52,332 bases of DNA from Actinomycetes bacterium. GTDB lineage: Bacteria > Actinomycetota > Acidimicrobiia > Acidimicrobiales > RAAP-2. Position numbers and translations under genes: made by a program. Below, piece by piece: positions 49,407 to 52,332 of the stretch (the first letter of the stretch is position 1; every line of letters starts with the position of its first letter). A model generated the notes under the pieces. That model saw only the letters and a list, made by a program, of their open reading frames with translations, searched no databases and had not been told where the DNA came from. The stretch covers positions 1-52,332 of the forward strand of contig JAJYEQ010000011.1 of NCBI GenBank assembly GCA_021785695.1, given 5' to 3'.

Positions 49407-49730
49407 ATGGACACTGTCTTGCAGGCCCTGGCCGACGGTAGCCGCCGCACCGTACTGGAGATCCTCCGCGATCACCCGGCAACGGCCGGCGAACTCGCCG
49501 CTGCGCTTCCGATCGCTCGACCGGGTGTCTCGCGGCATCTGCGGGTACTGCGCGGGGCTGGGCTGGTCGACGTCCGCCAGGAGGCACAGCGGCGGATCTA
49601 CAGCCTGCGCCCCGCGCCGCTGGCCGAGCTGGACGCCTGGCTGGAGGACTACCGGGCCTTGTGGCGCAACCGCCTCGACGCCCTGCACACCGAGGTCGCC
49701 GGACAGAAAGCGAGCAGGAGTCACCGATGA
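49407..49730 (+). CDS. ArsR-family regulator (SRPBCC-linked type)
   Basis: A 107-aa winged helix: VLQALADGSRRTVLEILRDHPATAGELAAALPIARPGVSRHLRVLR (about residues 4-50, here in parts) and GLVDVRQEAQRRIYSLRPAPL. There is no metal-binding Cys. This subgroup is typically paired with an SRPBCC gene, as here (ATGA overlap). Leaderless start with TACGGT. Confidence 0.9.
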   Translation: MDTVLQALADGSRRTVLEILRDHPATAGELAAALPIARPGVSRHLRVLRGAGLVDVRQEAQRRIYSLRPAPLAELDAWLEDYRALWRNRLDALHTEVAGQKASRSHR

Positions 49731-50212
49731 AGATCATCGCCACCATGCACCCCATCGACCAGCACCGCGGCACGGTTAGGGCCGAGGATTCCTACGACAC
49801 CGACATCGACGATCTCTGGGAGGCGTGCACGAACCCAGCGCGACTGGCGCGCTGGATCGCGGACGTCTCTGGAGACCTGCGGGTCGGCGGCACCTTCCAC
49901 GCCACCTTCACCAGTTCCGCAGAGGGTCCCGGACGCATCGAGGCCTGCGAGCGACCGCACCACCTCCTAGTCACGATGCTGCCGGGCACCGACGACGAGA
50001 CGCAGATCGAAGCCTGGCTGACGACCGACGGTGACAAGACCCACCTCGTGGTCGAAGACCGCGGCATCCCCCTCGCCGAGATCCGCCTGCACGGCGCCGG
50101 CTGGCAAGCGCACCTGGAAGACCTCGGCCGTTCGCTGGCCGGCCAGCCGTCATCGTGGAAGCAGCGCTGGGACGAGCTGACCCCCGCCTACGCGACCCTG
50201 CCGATCGGGTGA
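49727..50212 (+). CDS. SRPBCC/AHSA1-domain protein
   Basis: A 161-aa START-like protein: DTDIDDLWEACTNPARLARWI (residues about 25-45), GDLRVGGTFHATF, and a C-terminal helix LHGAGWQAHLEDLGRSL. It has a ligand-binding or Hsp90-activator-like fold. Coupled to the ArsR gene upstream. Function unknown; these pairs are often carried in accessory DNA. Confidence 0.85.
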   Translation: MKIIATMHPIDQHRGTVRAEDSYDTDIDDLWEACTNPARLARWIADVSGDLRVGGTFHATFTSSAEGPGRIEACERPHHLLVTMLPGTDDETQIEAWLTTDGDKTHLVVEDRGIPLAEIRLHGAGWQAHLEDLGRSLAGQPSSWKQRWDELTPAYATLPIG

Positions 50213-50274
50213 GCCCAGGTCGCATGACCCCATCGCCACACCCGCAAGGCGGGACGAACAAGTCAGGAGCGCCT

Positions 50275-50877
50275 ATGTCGCCGGTTGTCGCCACTATGTC
50301 GATCACTCTCAATGGTGTGGGTGCAGGCCACCACGTCACCCGCGAGCAGCCGTTCGGTGATCTGCCGGAGGACACGTTCTACCGGTGGATGAACGAGACC
50401 CCAGAAGAGAATCGCGATGCGTTCGACGCCATCGTGGGCGCTGGCGCCTACGTCATGGGCCGGAACATGTTCGGCCCAATCACCGGCGAGTGGACCGGCG
50501 ACTGGCAGGGCTGGTGGGGGCCGGATCCCCCCTACCACGCGCCCGTGTTCGTGCTGACCCACTACCCACGAGAGTCGATCGTGATGGCCGGTGGCACCAC
50601 CTTCCACTTCGTCACGGAGGGCGTGCAGGCTGCACTGGAAGCGGCCCGGGACGCCGCTGGCGATCGCCCCATACACATCGCTGGCGGCCCGAGCACCACC
50701 AACGCCTACCTGGCGGCCGGACTCGTCGACGAGTTGCTGCTGAACATCAACCCGATCATCGCCGATCACGGGCTCCGCCTGTTCGACGGGGTCGGACCAC
50801 TGCGTCTGGAGCAGGTCTCGGTGCAGGCCGCCTCACTCGTGACCCACGTTCGCTACAAGGTCATACGCAGCGACTGA
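50275..50877 (+). CDS. Dihydrofolate reductase-fold (RibD C-terminal-like) protein
   Basis: A 200-aa DHFR/RibD-type protein: FDAIVGAGAYVMGRNMFGP (about residues 48-66), PVFVLTHYPRESIVMAGGTTFHFV, and IHIAGGPSTTNAYLAAGLVDELLLNI. It binds NADPH in related proteins; the substrate is not known. AGGAG precedes the ATG at 50275. Third gene of the cassette between the 128-bp repeats. Confidence 0.85.
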   Translation: MSPVVATMSITLNGVGAGHHVTREQPFGDLPEDTFYRWMNETPEENRDAFDAIVGAGAYVMGRNMFGPITGEWTGDWQGWWGPDPPYHAPVFVLTHYPRESIVMAGGTTFHFVTEGVQAALEAARDAAGDRPIHIAGGPSTTNAYLAAGLVDELLLNINPIIADHGLRLFDGVGPLRLEQVSVQAASLVTHVRYKVIRSD

Positions 50878-50912
50878 GCCGATGGAGCGAGCCATCGTGA
50901 CCGCCGGGAGCC

Positions 50913-51040
50913 GAGGACACCGCGATCCCCTGACGCATCGTCGCGAGGTCACGAGGAAACACCGGGCGATAGCCCACGCGGAAAGTTGGTCCATGACCGC
51001 GTCCGCGGACAACAATCGGTGTCAGGGGAATTGGGGGCAG
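50913..51040. repeat. 128-bp direct repeat, copy 2 (contains broken 3' end of ParB-like gene)
   Basis: Second copy of 49143-49270. It carries the last codons of the ParB-like gene with an in-frame TGA, so it is a dead fragment. CCCCTGAC (50927-50934) and GTCAGGGG (51021-51028) form perfect 8-bp terminal inverted repeats of a 102-bp MITE-like unit. It ends 5 bp before the acetyltransferase start. Confidence 0.9.
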
Positions 51041-51044
51041 ACCC

Positions 51045-51626
51045 GTGACCGTACGACTAGAAGAGGAGCCGATCGATCGCCTCGGAGCTCATGGCGAGAT
51101 TCCGATAGCGTTTCTCGTCGAGCGAATACTTGCCGTCTCTTCATCTGATTCAGGACTCGGGGGGATCACGCTCAACGAAGTTGAGGTCGCCGAGCCCTGG
51201 GTGAAAGACTACGAAACGATAAAGAGTGAAGGTCCGTCCCGCTGGCTCAAGCGATTCGATACCTCCAACTGGGGCCTTATCGCCGCCTTCGACGAGGGGA
51301 TCAGGATCGGAGGTGCCGTAGTGGCGTTCGACTCTCCAGACCTCCACATGCTTGCTGGGCGCCGCGACATGGCTGTTCTCTGGGATATACGTGTTCGCCC
51401 CGATGCTCGATCCTCTGGAGTCGGCTCAGCGCTGTTCCGGGCGGCTGAGCAATGGTGCCGACAAAGGGGCTGTCGGACCTTGAAAGTCGAGACCCAGAAC
51501 ATAAATGTCGCCGCCTGTAGGTTCTACGCACGAATGGGCTGCTATCTCGGCGGCATCGATCGCTTCGCCTATCCCGCTCTCCCAGACGAAACCCAACTCC
51601 TCTGGTACAAGGATCTCGCTTCTTGA
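51045..51626 (+). CDS. GNAT acetyltransferase, streptothricin-acetyltransferase-like
   Basis: A 193-aa N-acetyltransferase. Acetyl-CoA site: DIRVRPDARSSGVGSALFRAA (about residues 112-132). The segment KVETQNINVAACRFYARMGC and the C-terminal DETQLLWYKDL closely resemble streptothricin/Nat4-type acetyltransferases. The substrate is not certain; an antibiotic or amine is plausible. The GTG start has GGGGGCAG upstream, at the edge of the direct repeat. Base composition is clearly lower in GC than the rest of the window, suggesting acquisition. Confidence 0.85.
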   Translation: MTVRLEEEPIDRLGAHGEIPIAFLVERILAVSSSDSGLGGITLNEVEVAEPWVKDYETIKSEGPSRWLKRFDTSNWGLIAAFDEGIRIGGAVVAFDSPDLHMLAGRRDMAVLWDIRVRPDARSSGVGSALFRAAEQWCRQRGCRTLKVETQNINVAACRFYARMGCYLGGIDRFAYPALPDETQLLWYKDLAS

Positions 51627-51683
51627 CCAGATAAGCCTGCCTTTGTAGAAGCCTGAAGTTATGGTCCGACTTCCGACCTGACG

Positions 51684-51745
51684 TGTCACAAACTGCTGAT
51701 ATCAACCCTAATGTGACAGGAAGCGAGCCCGGCCTGTGACGTCAC
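51684..51745. other. Intergenic inverted repeats in low-GC tail
   Basis: TGTCAC (51684-51689) and GTGACA (51713-51718) form an inverted repeat, and GTGACGTCAC (51736-51745) is a perfect palindrome. They lie in the convergent gap between the acetyltransferase and the DUF2958-like gene. Possible terminator or recombination/regulatory sites. Confidence 0.35.
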
Positions 51746-51800
51746 GTTGGGGTATAGCTTGGTGGTTTCAAGTGGTAAGCGCAACGAGCTCAGGGTCGAG

Positions 51801-52085
51801 TTATGCAATGTACCAATCGTGGCCGCCATAGAAGTAGTGGGCGCAGAGGGTTTTGGCCTCACAGGGAATGTTCTCTGTGGCATAGAGTGCCGGGATTGTC
51901 TTCAACATCGTGGTGGTAAGGAAGGCGGGCCCTCTACGGCGACGATTGGTCTCGCCATTTGGGAAGAGTTCTGTGAGTTGATGGCACGGGGTGCAAAGGT
52001 AGTCATTTTCGACGTGCGTGACCCGTTCACTGCAATGGCGGCACTGGAATGTGCTCCCTATCCAGTTGTATGTTGACCTGTTCAT
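51801..52085 (-). CDS. Truncated DUF2958-like protein with zinc-ribbon N-terminus
   Basis: A 94-aa protein. The N-terminus holds FQCRHCSERVTHVENDYLCTPC (given here in part: CxxC at about 15-18 and CxxC at about 32-35), a likely zinc ribbon. The C-terminal part LKTIPALYATENIPC...CAHYFYGGHDWYIA matches the start of DUF2958, a domain of plasmid and phage-island proteins. It stops at TAA right after DWYIA, where the family normally goes on (E-Y/L-D-P...); the bases after the stop would read L-D-P-E-L. So it may be a nonsense-truncated copy. The ATG is set by AAGGAG, 8 nt upstream. Confidence 0.6.
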   Translation of the reverse strand: MNRSTYNWIGSTFQCRHCSERVTHVENDYLCTPCHQLTELFPNGETNRRRRGPAFLTTTMLKTIPALYATENIPCEAKTLCAHYFYGGHDWYIA

Positions 52086-52306
52086 TGCGATTCTCCTTGT
52101 GAGTGTTTGTTCGATGACCTCATTGTCGACGACGCTCGAAAACTGGACACGCCGGCTTCGGACGTTTCGCCGCCACCTCGGCCTTCCACTGTGCCACCGA
52201 CGCTCTGCGGATTCCGAGGGTTTTCGTACACCCGTTCCGATTGATTCCGTACAGCGATTCCGGAGTTGTCGTACACCCCGAAGGTGGCTGGCTCGGACGC
52301 TGACAT
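52082..52306 (-). CDS. Possible small protein upstream of the DUF2958-like gene
   Basis: A 74-aa frame rich in Ser, Gly and Arg whose stop overlaps the DUF2958-like start (ATGA). No domain is recognised. It covers the three iteron-like repeats, so it may simply be a chance frame over a control region. Confidence 0.25.
   Translation of the reverse strand: MSASEPATFGVYDNSGIAVRNQSERVYENPRNPQSVGGTVEGRGGGETSEAGVSSFRASSTMRSSNKHSQGESQ
52211..52275. repeat. Three iteron-like repeats, 23-bp period
   Basis: Units at 52211-52230, 52234-52253 and 52257-52275 follow the pattern [AG]TTCCG-N7/8-CGTACA and begin exactly 23 bp apart, about two helical turns. They lie upstream of the DUF2958-like gene at the right edge of the window. 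This layout is that of replication iterons or a multi-site operator. Confidence 0.6.
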
Positions 52307-52332
52307 GAGGTGAGGGCACCGACAACACTTCT

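Noticed and set aside
1..52332. tRNA, rRNA, CRISPR array or intact transposase
   Set aside because: I found no tRNA cloverleaf, no rRNA-like sequence, no regularly spaced repeat-spacer array and no transposase or integrase domain in any frame.

Overview
The window is about 52 kb of high-GC chromosomal DNA with very tight gene packing: many ATGA/GTGA stop-start overlaps, GTG starts, and convergent genes that touch or overlap at their stop codons. It looks like an actinobacterium, and the class Acidimicrobiia is the best guess. The reasons are a secreted protein with 'GYW...DG.V.AF' repeats, an F420-type luciferase-like oxidoreductase, a TrpR-like regulator beside a his operon, and many start codons with a TANNNT hexamer 6-8 nt upstream and no Shine-Dalgarno, which suggests leaderless mRNAs. 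This placement is inference; there is no rRNA or tRNA in the window.

Left part (1-14.8 kb). A threonine dehydratase diverges from an MFS transporter. A secreted repeat protein precedes a pyrimidine-salvage group: NCS1 nucleobase permease, PRPP-dependent phosphoribosyltransferase, yeast-type cytosine deaminase and uracil phosphoribosyltransferase. Together they can take up cytosine, deaminate it to uracil and convert that to UMP. Next come a heterodimeric ABC exporter with one degenerate ATP site, a luciferase-like oxidoreductase, a glutamate dehydrogenase-family enzyme, a small coiled-coil protein and two membrane proteins.

Histidine block (14.8-21.1 kb). On the minus strand, a TrpR/YerC-like regulator is followed by hisG, hisD, a hisC-hisB gene fusion, hisH, hisF and hisIE, with nearly every junction overlapping. 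hisA diverges from the regulator across a 30-bp palindrome-rich gap. HisD is unusually short. The eight classical activities except histidinol-phosphate phosphatase and PRPP synthesis are present.

Middle (21.1-34.9 kb). A two-TM protein and a pirin are followed by an arsenic module (arsC, acr3, divergent arsR, dsrE-like). A secreted propeller/M23-like protein comes next. Then comes a group that looks like a nitrosative/oxidative stress locus: a three-Cys winged-helix regulator, a hemerythrin-DUF2249 fusion, a polytopic membrane protein with conserved His, a DUF2249 protein, a MIP18/SufT-like Fe-S factor and a DUF488 protein. Three of its promoters share an 18-nt box (TTCTGYT-N8-GAA), which I have not seen described. 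NAPRTase, a second DsrE-like protein and a DUF885 peptidase follow.

Right part (35-52.3 kb). An SDR protein, MarR plus a DHA2 exporter with a palindromic operator, an MFS-ChrB pair, an XRE regulator diverging from an aldo/keto reductase and a Zn-alcohol dehydrogenase, ArsR plus a metallo-beta-lactamase, a DUF1801 protein, an HtrA-type protease, and an aquaporin with a ParB-like protein. An arsR-SRPBCC-DHFR cassette is flanked by 128-bp direct repeats (about 91 % identical). The last 1.3 kb is visibly lower in GC and holds a GNAT acetyltransferase, a truncated DUF2958-like zinc-finger protein and three iteron-like repeats with a 23-bp period; this looks like the edge of a mobile island.
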